Below, in pieces: positions 4,646-5,034 of a stretch of 5,034 bases of DNA. The translations under genes and the position numbers were made by a program. Position 1 is the first letter of the stretch; each line of letters begins with the position of its first letter. Source of the stretch: Caldisericaceae bacterium (lineage in GTDB: Bacteria > Caldisericota > Caldisericia > Caldisericales > Caldisericaceae); the NCBI GenBank assembly GCA_021161495.1, contig JAGHAO010000087.1, forward strand, positions 1-5,034, given 5' to 3'. The notes beneath the pieces are model-generated. The model was not told the DNA's origin, did not search any database, and saw only the letters and a program-made list of their open reading frames with translations.

Positions 4646-4683
4646 AGATTGTTAGATTAGGCTAATTTATTGTGTAAAAAAAA

Positions 4684-5034
4684 TTATAAAATAAGTTGCC
4701 CGATTTGATAAAATAGTACTGCCGCACCCCATCCTATGAGGATACTGTATGCGACGGAAAATGCCGTCCATTTCCAACTGTTTGTTTCTCTGTAAATTAC
4801 CCCGATTGTTGCAATGCAAGGAATGTAGAGCAAACTCATTATCATAAAAGAGTAAGCGGAAAGAGGAGTAAACATATGCATCAAAGCTCCCGGAAGTTTA
4901 TCGGATCCTCCGAAAAGTGTTCCCATTGTACCCACAACTGTTTCTTTTGCAATAATACCGAAGAAAAGTGCTACCGCTGCCTGCCAAAAACCAAACCCGG
5001 CCGGTTTTAATAAAGGGGCAAAGAATCTTCCCAA
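4684..5034 (-). CDS. feoB: Ferrous iron transport protein B, C-terminal part (runs off the window)
   Basis: FeoB is the inner-membrane Fe(II) importer with an N-terminal G domain; only the last 116 residues of the membrane part are here. The frame is open through the window edge (the edge codon reads Leu), so the true start is beyond position 5034. Recognisable FeoB features are LGRFFAPLLKPAGF (1-14 of the fragment), the membrane segment with FFGIIAKETVVGTMGTLFG (24-42), then FTPLSAYSFM (55-64). YIPCIATIGVIYRETNSWKW (70-89) holds the conserved gate-motif cysteine (C73). A final membrane helix follows at about 90-112. The stop TAA is at 4684-4686. It is convergent with rplL and is not part of the ribosomal operon. 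No feoA or feoC is seen in the 92 bases between the two genes. Confidence 0.95.
   Translation of the reverse strand: MGRFFAPLLKPAGFGFWQAAVALFFGIIAKETVVGTMGTLFGGSDKLPGALMHMFTPLSAYSFMIMSLLYIPCIATIGVIYRETNSWKWTAFSVAYSILIGWGAAVLFYQIGQLIL

Noticed and set aside
4656..4666. 11-bp palindrome ATTAGGCTAAT between the terminator and feoB
   Set aside because: It is short, A/T-rich and at the 3' ends of two convergent genes, where no operator is expected.
1..5034. CRISPR arrays, insertion sequences, phage or toxin-antitoxin genes
   Set aside because: I looked for spaced repeats, terminal inverted repeats and target duplications and found none. The window is core genome apart from the feoB junction.

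Overview
This is bacterial DNA of moderate G+C. It carries one compact translation/transcription block on the + strand: tuf (EF-Tu), rpmG (L33), tRNA-Trp(CCA), secE, nusG, rplK (L11), rplA (L1), rplJ (L10) and rplL (L7/L12). The block ends at a strong intrinsic terminator. A convergent gene on the - strand, the C-terminal end of feoB (ferrous iron transporter), runs off the right edge. Shine-Dalgarno sites, a CCA-ending tRNA gene and the L1/L10 RNA regulators mark it as bacterial. I cannot place the phylum. EF-Tu is 402 residues long, with an insertion in the G domain reminiscent of Thermus-type proteins. Arginine is written mostly AGA/AGG. FeoB hints at an anoxic or microoxic habitat, which is inference only.

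Layout. Positions 1-1224 hold tuf behind a perfect Shine-Dalgarno; its upstream partner lies outside the window. Positions 1246-1398 hold rpmG, a 50-residue gene that is easy to miss. tRNA-Trp (1397-1472) begins inside the rpmG stop codon, and secE starts 6 nt after its CCA. secE and nusG are 2 nt apart, and rplK follows 10 nt later. Between rplK and rplA is a hairpin with the form of an L1 operator, abutting the rplA Shine-Dalgarno. Between rplA and rplJ is a 148-nt leader containing an L10-binding element followed by mutually exclusive antiterminator and terminator hairpins. rplJ and rplL follow, then the terminator at 4617-4645 and feoB on the other strand. There is no stretch over 300 bases without a gene.

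How it works together. The genes supply the GTPase-associated centre and stalk of the 50S subunit (L11, L10, L7/L12), the L1 stalk, EF-Tu, the tRNA, NusG, and the SecE part of the translocon. Two RNA elements look like feedback valves: L1 acting on rplA initiation and L10(L12) acting on readthrough into rplJL. rpoBC, which commonly follows rplL, is absent; the operon is closed off and iron transport begins.

I see no evidence of a wholly new system. The most interesting features are the rpmG/tRNA-Trp overlap, where RNase P maturation would cut inside a stop codon; the near-leaderless secE start after the tRNA; the mimicry between the two competing arms of the L10 attenuator; and a reciprocal swap at the EF-Tu hydrophobic gate.
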